Assembly (NCBI RefSeq): GCF_026013365.1
Contig: NZ_JAPDOE010000005.1
Span: 232,088 to 296,087, forward strand
Source: Paenibacillus sp. LS1
GTDB lineage: Bacteria; Bacillota; Bacilli; Paenibacillales; Paenibacillaceae
DNA: 64,000 nucleotides
Direction: 5' to 3'
The notes beneath the pieces are model-generated. The model was given only the letters and a program-made list of their open reading frames with translations, did not search any database and was not told the DNA's origin. Positions 44,134 to 52,703 of the stretch are shown piece after piece. Every line of letters starts with the position of its first letter. Within the stretch, counting starts at the first letter, position 1. A program made the position numbers and the translations under genes.

Positions 44134-45432
44134 TTACCGAAGATTAGAATAGGAACTCAAATCAAGTTTCTTACCAAGCTTTTGCTCGGCAGCTTCTTGA
44201 ATCTCTAAGACTAAATCTGGGCAATTCGTTCCCTTATATATTTGATATGTTGTATTCATAACCTTGAGTAAATCATGATATTCTGCCTCATCAAGGCTTT
44301 CTAAGGTTACCATCCGTTTGATGAGGCTAAATCTCGAATATGCCTCTGTATAAGTATCCGACTGTGAGTAGTATCTGAAAATTAACTTCACCAAATCCTG
44401 AGGTCTTTTTAATACATCTGTCAATTTTTTATAGGCTCTCAGACAGATTAAAGTGATTGTTCGACCTTGGAGATATTCCGTTGTATTAATGAGGTGTTGT
44501 TCCAAACTTGAACTCAGGAAAACTGATCTCACATAGAATGTCTGTTTTTTCTTTATGTTCTCTTCAATATCTTTTTGTATATCCTTATCAAGTAATCTGA
44601 ACAGGCGTGGATTCACAATGAAAAAATCAATCATTTTACTAAGTTGATCATGATTAGGGATAACTTTACTATAGAACACTTGGTCACTCGAAACGCAACG
44701 GAATACTATTTCAGGATACAAGTTGGTTATCAAATGAAGTGTCCGTGCATTTACAACTCGGTTCTTATTGCACAAATCATCCTCTAATTTAAAAGTATAT
44801 TTCCAAAGCTTCTTGAATAAACTCTCAATTGCCTTATCATTCAAGTCTTTCAAGTACCTATGTATAAACATATTGTCGTATTCGGTATCCTCGTCGGCTC
44901 TTGCGTATAACTCAGGCATTCTAATCTCAATAATATTGTCTACCAGCCTTGCAGTGTGAACCGACGACTTTGTCAGAACCCCCTCGAGCATACTTCGTAT
45001 ATGAGCCCTAACGTCTTCTTTAGAGGGTGTAAATAGTGTGTTTTCTTCTGTATCCAGTATGTTAGGATGTGAAGAAAGATTTCGCTGAATTTTCAAATGA
45101 TCAATAGCTGCTTTATCTCCCATCTCAAGAAGTTTGGTTTCCTTAAAAACTTTATCCACTAAATCGCTCTCCCATTTCGAGGAGAATTTCTCTGGATTTT
45201 TATTTTTTTCTGCATCTACCTCACGAAGAATTTGCGCTGCGCCTTGATCATTCTCGCGCTCAACCTGATCTTTTAACTTGAAGACCAAATCTGAGATAAC
45301 GATGGTATACAATGATGCCACGGCAGACCTATAATTACCGATCGCGTACGAACTCATAACCTCACGAAAATATTCTTTGGTTTTGGGATGTGAAATTCTT
45401 TCTGAAGCTAAATCAATTGAATAATCTTGCAT
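44134..45432 (-). CDS. HEPN-domain protein, possible defence ribonuclease
   Basis: 432 residues; GGGGGATTCC precedes the ATG. The first 125 residues look like a HEPN fold: KTKEYFREVMSSYAIGNYRS, AVASLYTIVISDLVFKL, then HLKIQRNLSSHPN with the RN-x3-H (R117...H122) motif of HEPN RNases. The rest is helical and unrecognised (IHRYLKDLNDKAIESLFKKL). HEPN domains with a helical effector or sensor part are common in anti-phage and toxin systems. No partner gene is obvious, apart from the overlapping small frame upstream. Confidence 0.65.
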   Translation of the reverse strand: MQDYSIDLASERISHPKTKEYFREVMSSYAIGNYRSAVASLYTIVISDLVFKLKDQVERENDQGAAQILREVDAEKNKNPEKFSSKWESDLVDKVFKETKLLEMGDKAAIDHLKIQRNLSSHPNILDTEENTLFTPSKEDVRAHIRSMLEGVLTKSSVHTARLVDNIIEIRMPELYARADEDTEYDNMFIHRYLKDLNDKAIESLFKKLWKYTFKLEDDLCNKNRVVNARTLHLITNLYPEIVFRCVSSDQVFYSKVIPNHDQLSKMIDFFIVNPRLFRLLDKDIQKDIEENIKKKQTFYVRSVFLSSSLEQHLINTTEYLQGRTITLICLRAYKKLTDVLKRPQDLVKLIFRYYSQSDTYTEAYSRFSLIKRMVTLESLDEAEYHDLLKVMNTTYQIYKGTNCPDLVLEIQEAAEQKLGKKLDLSSYSNLR

Positions 45433-45596
45433 GATGGAATCCCCCTAAGCGATGCCTTCATTAAAAGGCTATCTGATATGTATTGGTATTGCTTTACTTC
45501 ATCAAACCATGAAGCTAACCAATCAACTTTTATTGTACACGTAATCCTTAAGCTATGTCCGTAAACTTGAACGGCAAGTTCTAGGTAATTCATTCT
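45408..45596 (-). CDS. Small protein upstream of the HEPN gene, uncertain
   Basis: 62 codons from an ATG at 45596 with LELAVQVYGHSLRITCTIKV and WLASWFDEVKQYQYISDSLL, which reads like real protein, but no ribosome site is obvious. It overlaps the HEPN start by 25 bp. It may be a partner or an N-terminal relic. Confidence 0.35.
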   Translation of the reverse strand, partial: RMNYLELAVQVYGHSLRITCTIKVDWLASWFDEVKQYQYISDSLLMKASLRGIPSCKIIQLI

Positions 45597-45628
45597 AAAA
45601 TAGAAGCATAGATGCTGATGTACCACTA

Positions 45629-45790
45629 ACAGTGTGATATAATCAAACATAACTCACAACATTTTTGATTGGTTACGGCATGCGCCTTAATAACCTATAT
45701 TCATATCCAAAAGCACTTCTAACTAGTGATGAATCTACAACTGACAAAATCAGTTTGATTATCTCTGGAAAGAAGTGCTTTTTTTGTCGT
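45629..45790 (+). promoter_or_regulatory. Promoter and class I attenuator leader
   Basis: -10 box TATAAT lies near 45636. Class I hairpin GGTTA/TAACC (45671-45675, 45691-45695), unpaired C, GGC/GCC, loop ATGC. The terminator AAGCACTTCT (45711-45720) pairs with AGAAGTGCTT (45771-45780) plus T5, with inner ACTGA/TCAGT and GAT-AATC/GATT-ATC stems. Confidence 0.8.
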
Positions 45791-45824
45791 GGGCACATTT
45801 TACTTATAGAGAGGAACTTACACC

Positions 45825-46871
45825 ATGAATACTGATCTAACCAGAGGAAATAATCTATTCGATGTACCTCATAAGCTAGGCACACCCGAAGGTGTCTGCT
45901 ATACCTTCTCGGTACCGGAATTTATCGAGAGCACTAAAACCATGACCTTAGATCGATTTGGTAAAGAACTACACTTCAATGTACATTCAGATTCACAAGG
46001 ATATCTAGCTCTTGAGCTGAGCCAACCTGCTCAGGCCATCGAAGTGGGTGATCGTCCCTATGTTGTTCCTTCATTCCAATTTCTCCTGGATAGTGGCTAC
46101 AGAGTTCATCAACCACATTTATTAGCGATAGATTTTGTTGCCCTCATTTTCAACATTTCAGTACAATATGTGGACTGGATATTGTTAGACAGAAAAACAC
46201 AAGTTATTGAAGTGAAAATATTGAATCAACCAAAGGAACAATTTTTTGTCGTTATACATCCGTCTAATCCTGACTTCCTGCGGTGTGGCAGAGTCAAGCC
46301 AAACCAAAATGGGTTCATGGATAGTCTCCTCTTAGAATTCAGCGATCAATCCGTAGCCCAAATGTTTAAGCATCAGATTGTGGAAGTTGAATCTAGAGAT
46401 TATGATTACTTATTGAGTGTCCTAGAATCCAAAGAACACGTTCGAAGCATCTTGAGCAAATACACAACATCATTGGAATATGAGTATTATCTTGAAACTT
46501 CTATAGATAGCCAAGCATACATGACCCTCTATGAAGTTTCTCCATTATTCACAGCAACGTACGATGGATCGATGATAGCTTTTAATCAGCATGAGCAAGT
46601 TCTGAGCAGTATCAATGCGAATGAAAACTCCAATTTGGTCAAAATCACATTTGAAGAATTTTCAAATTTATCAGATGAGATAGCCACCAACATGGACACT
46701 TTGGATGATGATTTTAAACTTTCATCTGATCAGAAAATAACCATAAATCATTTAAAAAATGTACTGTTTGAACTCAGTAAAAGTTGTGATTCCGATGAGC
46801 AATTTAACGACTGGTTATCCCGTAAGAAGTGGTTTACTCGGAGCATAGATGACTTGCTTGCAGACATGTAG
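45825..46871 (+). CDS. Hypothetical protein, 348 residues
   Basis: ATG behind GAGAGGAAC. An alpha/beta N-half (GDRPYVVPSFQFLLDSGYRV; FFVVIHPSNPDFLRCGRV) and a helical acidic C-half ending SRKKWFTRSIDDLLADM. No family is recognised. Alone behind a class I leader; repeat cluster C follows. Confidence 0.65.
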   Translation: MNTDLTRGNNLFDVPHKLGTPEGVCYTFSVPEFIESTKTMTLDRFGKELHFNVHSDSQGYLALELSQPAQAIEVGDRPYVVPSFQFLLDSGYRVHQPHLLAIDFVALIFNISVQYVDWILLDRKTQVIEVKILNQPKEQFFVVIHPSNPDFLRCGRVKPNQNGFMDSLLLEFSDQSVAQMFKHQIVEVESRDYDYLLSVLESKEHVRSILSKYTTSLEYEYYLETSIDSQAYMTLYEVSPLFTATYDGSMIAFNQHEQVLSSINANENSNLVKITFEEFSNLSDEIATNMDTLDDDFKLSSDQKITINHLKNVLFELSKSCDSDEQFNDWLSRKKWFTRSIDDLLADM

Positions 46872-46993
46872 GATTGATCCTCTTCACCACTTGTAAGCTA
46901 TATAAACTGGAATAGCCCTGGTACTCTGTTCCAGAGTGCCGGGGTTACGAGTGCGATGGAGAGGATATGAATCAGGCAGAAGAGACCCTAGCA

Positions 46994-47034
46994 AAACTAA
47001 GTTAAGTTAACTTAACTTAGTTTAATTTAACTTC
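46994..47034. repeat. AAGTTAA/TTAACTT repeat cluster C, perfect 30-bp palindrome
   Basis: AAACTAAGTTAAGTT (46994-47008) is followed directly by its exact reverse complement (47009-47023), then a further TTTAATTTAAC unit. It is related to clusters A and B. It lies just upstream of the replication region, before the promoter at 47052. Confidence 0.88.
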
Positions 47035-47051
47035 TCCTTTTAAGATGAAAT

Positions 47052-47146
47052 TTGACTACACCCCTAGAAAAAAGCATAATGGATAAAACACAATGAACGA
47101 ACCTAAAGGGAAGCACCCTGCGACATTTCGCGGGGTGCTTTTTCTG
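47052..47146 (+). promoter_or_regulatory. Promoter and class II attenuator leader
   Basis: Promoter TTGACT (47052-47057), 17 bp, CATAAT (47075-47080). Class II hairpin AGGG-AAGCA-CCCT (47107-47119). Its 3' arm is also the 5' arm of the terminator AAGCACCCTGCG (47111-47122) with CGCGGGGTGCTT (47129-47140) plus T tract, so the two cannot form together. Confidence 0.8.
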
Positions 47147-47188
47147 TTTTTATAGAAAATATCCATATTTACAAAGGAGGACCTACAT

Positions 47189-47503
47189 ATGCTTAGAGAG
47201 AAAATCATTGAATTGTACTTAAGCGAGATCGATTATTTGAATAACTCATTCGAAGAAGTGTGCTCCTATAGCGAAGACCTGAACTGGATCAATACAGAAA
47301 TCTTAAAGGCAGAAAGCTCAAAGATTATTGAATCTGATTATATACAGTCATTGAACAAATATAAAAAGCAATTAGAAGATCGTGTAAAGAGAAATACTGC
47401 TTATCGAATTGACCGTGATAAAGGACATCTAATGGGGTGTATATCCGAGCTTGCAAATAATTTAATCACAGTCGGGCCAGAGGAAACGGAATCCGCGTAT
47501 TGA
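47189..47503 (+). CDS. Hypothetical helical protein upstream of rep
   Basis: 104 residues, ATG behind AAAGGAGGACC. Helical and charged throughout (KKQLEDRVKRNTAYRIDRDK). No family. Position between palindrome C and the rep gene suggests a replication-control role, which is inference. Confidence 0.6.
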   Translation: MLREKIIELYLSEIDYLNNSFEEVCSYSEDLNWINTEILKAESSKIIESDYIQSLNKYKKQLEDRVKRNTAYRIDRDKGHLMGCISELANNLITVGPEETESAY

Positions 47504-47529
47504 ATGGGTTTCTAAAGGAAGGAAATGAG

Positions 47530-47653
47530 TTTTACTGTTGCTGGATTGCTAAACCATCATGTGATATAGTAAATCAAAATCATAGTGAACACACATCAGA
47601 AGCACTGATGACAACTAATCCCAGTAGGGATTTTTCTGTCTTCGGTGCTTTTA
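47530..47653 (+). promoter_or_regulatory. Promoter and class II attenuator leader of the rep gene
   Basis: Promoter-like TTGCTG with TGATAT/TATAGT near 47560-47570. Class II hairpin CATCAG-AAGCA-CTGATG (47594-47610). The terminator AGCACTGA (from 47601) pairs with TCGGTGCT near 47642-47649, with a T tract and an inner ATCCC/GGGAT hairpin followed by T5. The hairpin and terminator share the segment 47601-47608. Confidence 0.75.
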
Positions 47654-47694
47654 CTTTTTGTTTATTAAATATACAATAGGAAGGAGAAGCAACA

Positions 47695-48984
47695 ATGATG
47701 GAGGAGACGGCGATGAATGCAATCCGTAATACGTTGCGGCAGGAATCTCAGAATTTAATTGAAGTTAGACTTGAACTTCGAAGATTAAATCTTATTCAAT
47801 CGGCTATTGATGATCAATTAGCCCCCCAAATACAAATGGCCGCAAAAAAACTTGTTAAACATAAAACCATGCAGCTAAATCTACAGTTCACTTCACTCGG
47901 TCAAGAGTTTAATCAGCTAACTCGCCAAATCACTGAGGATGAGCGTAATGGTACTCCTATACATGAAGTAAAATATCAAGCGTTTTATACGATGGAACTA
48001 GAGTATAAAATACTGGAAAGAGCATTAGAGATTAAAAAAATTGAGAACCGTAAGATTCCGGATACACCGATCGAAACCAACTTAATTGAGCACGGGTTAT
48101 TTGGTGCAGGATCACACTCAAAAGAAGTGATGAAACGAAAGTTCACGGGTGGAGTGGTCCAACAAACCAGAAACGGTTTTCGCCGGCTATATTACGAAAA
48201 CAACAACGGTGTCTTTCTAGGTACGTTTGATGCTAAAGTTTTAGCAGGACTAACCAAATTATATTTTGAAAATGGAAAGCAGCAGCAATTTTCTTTTAAC
48301 TTCAATGAGTTGGTAAGAGCTATGGATACGGACCCTTCAGGTAAAGAATACATGGAGTTATATGATAGCCTGGTTAATATCTCAAGAACCCAAATCATCA
48401 TGGAAGAATACTATATGCCTGGTAACAAGGTAAGACAACGTACTGTATTGTACCATCCGTTGGACACCGTTGAGTTTATACTGCGAGAGGGTGAGGAACC
48501 TGGTAAAGAAAGAGCAGCGAGTGTATCATTTCACAACCTAATACACAAATCATTGCTAGCCAATAATTTCTTGCATATGAACGTAGTTTTGTTTAACGAT
48601 TTTCATAAACCCATCACTAAATTACTTTACATCAACATGATCAACTCTTGTGCTCAAAACATAACAAGTTATCATGTTGATACTTTAACTCAACACCTTA
48701 ATCTTCAAACTAAGAACAAATCACTGGTAGTCGGCGGGCTAGTAGAGGCATTTCAGGAGCTTAAAGTAATGGGCGTTATTAATTCGTACCATATTACTTA
48801 TGGAGTCAGAAAGAGTGTACAATATATCAATTTCGAACCTGGAGATCTGCTACAGCTACAAAATAAATTTCCAATTGAAATTGATTCCAATATGGATTCC
48901 ATCCATGAATCCCTTCAGCTTGATCAGCAACAACATGAATCCTTTCAAGAATCCTTTCAATTACTATTTGAGCAAAAAAAATGA
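47695..48984 (+). CDS. Plasmid replication initiator (RPA/RepA-like, iteron type)
   Basis: 429 residues; two in-frame starts (47695, 47713) both have good ribosome sites. After a helical N-region (1-130) comes the initiator core: NNGVFLGTFDAKVLAGLTKL, FNFNELVRAMDTDPSGKEYM, a central helix set, SVSFHNLIHKSLLANNF, then LLYINMINSC...LTQHLNLQTKNKS LVVGGLVEAFQELKVMG. This alternation matches two winged-helix domains of iteron Rep proteins. A large iteron array begins 84 bp after its stop. A class II leader controls it. Confidence 0.72.
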   Translation: MMEETAMNAIRNTLRQESQNLIEVRLELRRLNLIQSAIDDQLAPQIQMAAKKLVKHKTMQLNLQFTSLGQEFNQLTRQITEDERNGTPIHEVKYQAFYTMELEYKILERALEIKKIENRKIPDTPIETNLIEHGLFGAGSHSKEVMKRKFTGGVVQQTRNGFRRLYYENNNGVFLGTFDAKVLAGLTKLYFENGKQQQFSFNFNELVRAMDTDPSGKEYMELYDSLVNISRTQIIMEEYYMPGNKVRQRTVLYHPLDTVEFILREGEEPGKERAASVSFHNLIHKSLLANNFLHMNVVLFNDFHKPITKLLYINMINSCAQNITSYHVDTLTQHLNLQTKNKSLVVGGLVEAFQELKVMGVINSYHITYGVRKSVQYINFEPGDLLQLQNKFPIEIDSNMDSIHESLQLDQQQHESFQESFQLLFEQKK

Positions 48985-49016
48985 ACTGCTATCTAATTAG
49001 CAGTTCATTTTTTTTG
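48981..49016 (+). terminator. Terminator after rep
   Basis: ATGAACTGCTA (48981-48991) pairs with TAGCAGTTCAT (48998-49008), followed by T8. It overlaps the stop codon. Confidence 0.9.
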
Positions 49017-49067
49017 CTGATAACTTATTTTTATAGGGGTGATAATAATGATAGATGAATTTATTCA

Positions 49068-49262
49068 AAAACATCTATATACTGACCCCCTAAGCAAACT
49101 ATATACTGAACCCCGTCCTATATACTGAACCCCTAAGCAAACTATATACTGAACCCCGTCCTATATACTGAACCCCTAAACAAACTATATACTGAGCCCC
49201 GTCTTATATACTGAACACCGAACTATATACTGAACCCCTAGACGAACTATATACTGAACCCC
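49068..49262. repeat. Iteron array of CTATATACTGAACCCC
   Basis: About ten directly repeated copies of TATATACTGAACCCC, spaced by alternating linkers (AAGCAAAC or CGTC), so the period alternates near 16-18 and 21-24 bp. Copies at the ends diverge (TGACCCCC, TGAACACC). The array sits between the two Rep-like genes and beside DnaA boxes, so it is the best candidate for the replication origin's initiator-binding site. Confidence 0.92.
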
Positions 49263-49360
49263 GATTGACCAAATGTTTTTAGTAATGATATTGTCATGGT
49301 ATAGACCTGTGGATGATTCGACTTGTTTCGCAAGTTATACACAGGTGGATAAATAAAAAG
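49263..49360. other. DnaA-box cluster next to the iterons (candidate oriV)
   Basis: A perfect DnaA box TTATACACA lies at 49335-49343, flanked by one-mismatch boxes TGTGGATGA (about 49307) and GGTGGATAA (about 49346). Together with the iterons this is the classical layout of an iteron plasmid origin. Confidence 0.75.
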
Positions 49361-49595
49361 AGCCCTTTTAAAAAAGGACTCTGTGTGGATATCGTTGTGC
49401 TACCAACACAGGATATCCAAGTATTTCATTTAGGAGATCACCGGCAGCCACCAGATCTCTCAATCAAAGCTTGCTTTCCTCGAAAAAAATCGAGAAGAGT
49501 AGGCCTGCTTTCTTGTTGTCTTATAATTATATTTTAGCAAAATAGACGTTTGAAGTCCATACATAATCAACTGGTAAAAGGAGGTGTATAAAAGC

Positions 49596-51152
49596 ATGTA
49601 CGATCTTATTATGGGTAACAAACAGGGCGTAGGACATAGCGTTCCTACTTCTCCAATCAAAATAACATCATTATTTATCAACGCACTCTTTGATATCAAT
49701 CTGAATTTTTCTTCAAGAGAGACATTTTCATTCCGTGATGGAGGAACAGAGAGATTAAAGGATCATGTTACCCATGCTGATCTGCAGTTAGCTTTTATAC
49801 TCTTCCGCTGCTGTAATACCTATGGTTATCTTGAGCTCACAAACCGTAAAGCCATCTATCGTAGGTTAGAGTTAGAATTTGAGGTTCCCATCAGTGAGGG
49901 CCAGTTCTATGTTGCTATAGAGAAATTCATTGCTCATCAGCTGATTCAAACAGAAAAGAGTGCAGACGGAGATACCAGGTATAGACTCAACTATTTCATG
50001 AATACCAAAAAAAATACCATCGGCCATTATGTTCTGTTCCATCCTTTTGTTTTCTCAAAAGCGTTCCATGAACTTACCCTTGCCGAGAAAAAGCTCATTA
50101 TTTCGGCGTATACTCAAACTAGTGGAAGTAGTCATAAAGTAATCACCCGAAATTTGAAGCAAAAATTCGGGTCATTTAAGCATGTCCAATTCTCAGGATT
50201 GCTTCTCTTCCTGCATAAAACGCAAAGGAGTCATGTCTCCAGCTTATTGGATAATTTAAAATCCATTGTGGTGCCTGTGAGTCATATGACCAGAACACAT
50301 TTATTCGAATGCTCAGAACTTCAGAAAGCCACCATTGGGTATAAGGCAGTGTTAAAATTCAATCCAGAATTCTTAATCTCCGTGAAGAAAGAAGATCCTA
50401 CCAGTTACTTCAAACCTATCGATGCTTGTGCTATTTTCACCAAGTTTTATGCGTTCTTGAAGAGAGAAGCAGATGCATATGGTGTTGGAGATGTCCTGGC
50501 AGATCGTGAAATTGCAAACAGACTTGTGAAAAGCTTACGCTTCTCTAGCAAACGTCTCATTCGGTATGGACTTCATGAGTTAAAATCCTATGTGAAAACA
50601 AAGGGAAGTATTCCAAGGAATCCTGAATTCTTCATCAAAGATCAAATCACAGAGAGGTTTAACGACCTACTGTCTGACGTATTGACCAAAACTGCCGCGC
50701 ACGAGTTCGTCCGTTTCCCAGAAACGAAAGAAGAAGATGTTAAGGAACGTTATTTCTCTTTCTCGTATGCAGCAGCTAAATCTAAATTAGGAGTTAAAAA
50801 GTTAAGAGCTCGCTTAACTGAGGTGGTAGATGATCTGTCTAATCGCTATCCCATTAAAGCATGGGAAAAAGCGGATTATGGTGCACCGCCCGAATCATAT
50901 CCTTACCAGGAACTAGCAAGTTATATCAACCTGGATTATGTAAAAGAACAAGCCGTGTCCCAGAAGGTCGATCCGTTCTATTACGCAGATCTTGAGTATA
51001 ATGCGTCCATCGCCATTCGAAACAAAGATCCAAAACATGTGGAAGAATGGATCATAGGCGAGATCAGCAGACTACCTAAGAGCCCTGGTCAAAGGGCATT
51101 ACCATACAATTTCAGACTTGAGAAATATATATTCTCCGATATTATCTCCTAG
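49596..51152 (+). CDS. Second putative replication initiator
   Basis: 518 residues from ATG 49596 behind AAAGGAGG. The N-part has DLQLAFILFRCCNTYGYLEL followed by RKAIYRRLELEFEVPISEGQ, a wHTH-like pattern, then LAEKKLIISAYTQTSGSSHK and further helical units including ADREIANRLVKSLRFSSKRL. No topoisomerase or helicase motif. Its place between the iteron array and an AT-rich DnaA-box region supports a replication role. The family name is unclear. Confidence 0.6.
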   Translation: MYDLIMGNKQGVGHSVPTSPIKITSLFINALFDINLNFSSRETFSFRDGGTERLKDHVTHADLQLAFILFRCCNTYGYLELTNRKAIYRRLELEFEVPISEGQFYVAIEKFIAHQLIQTEKSADGDTRYRLNYFMNTKKNTIGHYVLFHPFVFSKAFHELTLAEKKLIISAYTQTSGSSHKVITRNLKQKFGSFKHVQFSGLLLFLHKTQRSHVSSLLDNLKSIVVPVSHMTRTHLFECSELQKATIGYKAVLKFNPEFLISVKKEDPTSYFKPIDACAIFTKFYAFLKREADAYGVGDVLADREIANRLVKSLRFSSKRLIRYGLHELKSYVKTKGSIPRNPEFFIKDQITERFNDLLSDVLTKTAAHEFVRFPETKEEDVKERYFSFSYAAAKSKLGVKKLRARLTEVVDDLSNRYPIKAWEKADYGAPPESYPYQELASYINLDYVKEQAVSQKVDPFYYADLEYNASIAIRNKDPKHVEEWIIGEISRLPKSPGQRALPYNFRLEKYIFSDIIS

Positions 51153-51775
51153 CTGCTCTCAAAAAAATCAATTTTTGAGGGCTATTCGACGTTATTCTCC
51201 AGGCTACTTCCTATCTTCAATCTCATCGATGCAAACAAAATCTTACTCCTTTATTGATAATTAGCATCTCTACTTGTAAGGCTTACTAAAACAGAAAAAG
51301 TTATTCACAACCCAACTTCCACATTTTCATATTAATCCAAGTTAAAATTAGTATATATATTGTGTATAAGTTCACATAAATCTAGAAATCTAGTAACCTG
51401 AGATGAAAATGTTGCAAAATCATATTTTACCAAGTTAATTATTGTTATTAAAACGATTAGATCAATAAATCAATATCACTTTGTTTTATATGTAAAAGAT
51501 AGAAGGTAAACTCGCTTTTATATTCCACAACGTTACTTACGACTTTGTTTAATATAGTGGTCGGTCTCCTAAACCCTTGATCCTACAAGCTTTTTTGCAG
51601 AATATCACGTCTAGTATCTATTTCTTTATAGTGTCTATTACCTTATCTTTAATATCTTATTAATACCTTAATCATCATAAGCGGATGCCATCTCAATCTT
51701 TTCAAATTCAATACTCTTCCAAAAAGTAATTTTCAAGTTGAAAAGGTTATATAAATATACTTTGCTTTACAAATA
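51153..51775. other. AT-rich DnaA-box region after the second Rep-like gene
   Basis: About 620 bp without genes and very AT-rich. A DnaA box TTATTCACA lies at 51301-51309, directly followed by ACCCAA. The rest holds long A/T runs that would melt easily, as in an unwinding element. It may be the second part of the origin. Confidence 0.6.
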
Positions 51776-51897
51776 AATAGCACCTATGAAATAATAAAAA
51801 CATTATTAAAAAAATATCATGGCACAAAGGGAAGCACCCTTAAACAACATTGATCTCATGGGGAGATTAGTTTGTGTTGTTTAAGGGTGCTTTTTCT
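51766..51897 (+). promoter_or_regulatory. Promoter and class II attenuator leader
   Basis: Promoter-like TTGCTT, 17 bp, TATGAA. Class II hairpin AAGGG-AAGCA-CCCTT (51827-51841). The terminator AAGCACCCTTAAACAAC (51832-51848) pairs over 17 bp with 51876-51892, then T3-T5. The hairpin's 3' arm is used by the terminator. Confidence 0.8.
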
Positions 51898-51918
51898 ATT
51901 TTGAAAGGGGAAGGTAAT

Positions 51919-52650
51919 ATGAACACAACAAATCAACGAGTTTTTCTTCACAACATGTACTTTTACAAACGCAGCTTCAACTTCGAGGTGTATACGTTGC
52001 TTCAGGCTATGATCAATTGTAACGTCAATGTACTTGTTAATGGTGTAAAAGGAGCTGCAGTAAACGACTTACTCAAATCGTTGTTTGACGCAAAGAATCA
52101 ATCAGGCTCCACACTAACGATTGGTACTGATCTGAAACACTTATATCCTAAGCGCAACATTAAACACATGGAAAGAGACGATCAAATTAACGAGGTGGAT
52201 GTATCCGAAGTAAACACAATGCTCGTGAACGGTGTGAATCAGACTAATTTGAGATTATTTCTGAAGATGTGTAAAGATTCCCACGGTATTGGTTCACTGG
52301 AAGGCAAAACCCTTAATTATGCGCTGGATGAACTTGTTGATTTAATGGACGACAAATCTAGTCTCGAGGACATTGCTGCTATTGATTTTGTTCTTACAAT
52401 TGAGTCATCCAAACTGGTATCGATGTCGGAAGTAATCCTAGAGGAAGGGGAATTGAGGTTAAGACCTTTCGCAGAGTACATTGGCGGTAACGAATATCGC
52501 TTCACGAATAACGTATCAGCGCAAAAATTGATTCAAATGAAAGAAACAAATTATGAAGAAGCCGAGCGATTTACTCAATCTCTCAGCACCTACCAGAATG
52601 AGCTACCAGAGCATATTTCTTCGAGGAATCCATATTTTCAGGCACAATAA
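51919..52650 (+). CDS. VirB11/CpaF-like protein with a destroyed P-loop
   Basis: 243 residues from ATG 51919 behind AAAGGGGAAGG. The order of elements follows secretion ATPases: NVNVLVNGVKGAAVNDLLKS (35-54, where NxLxxGxxGxGKTxLL is usual), an EVNTMLVNGVNQTNLRLFLK block, DSHGIGSLEGKTLNYALDEL (compare GHDGSLTTIHANS), then AIDFVLTIESSKLVSMSEVI and GELRLRPFAEYIGGNEYRF. The Lys and Thr of Walker A are gone, so ATP hydrolysis is unlikely. It may be a regulatory subunit or an exapted relic. Confidence 0.55.
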   Translation: MNTTNQRVFLHNMYFYKRSFNFEVYTLLQAMINCNVNVLVNGVKGAAVNDLLKSLFDAKNQSGSTLTIGTDLKHLYPKRNIKHMERDDQINEVDVSEVNTMLVNGVNQTNLRLFLKMCKDSHGIGSLEGKTLNYALDELVDLMDDKSSLEDIAAIDFVLTIESSKLVSMSEVILEEGELRLRPFAEYIGGNEYRFTNNVSAQKLIQMKETNYEEAERFTQSLSTYQNELPEHISSRNPYFQAQ

Positions 52651-52674
52651 ACCAAATACTCCGAAGTCATAAAA

Positions 52675-52700
52675 AAAGAGAGGTTTTATCCTCTCGTGCT
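52675..52700. terminator. Terminator mainly for the minus-strand gene
   Basis: GAGAGG (52678-52683) pairs with CCTCTC (52690-52695); the A7 run on the left is the T tract for minus-strand transcription from 52704. Confidence 0.75.
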
Positions 52701-52703
52701 GCA

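Noticed and set aside
49068..49262. CRISPR array
   Set aside because: The spacers are short and mostly identical, units are about 16 bp, and no cas genes are present. It is an iteron array.
49313..49537. Frame of 74 codons beside the iterons
   Set aside because: It runs through DnaA boxes, lacks a ribosome site and is not protein-like.
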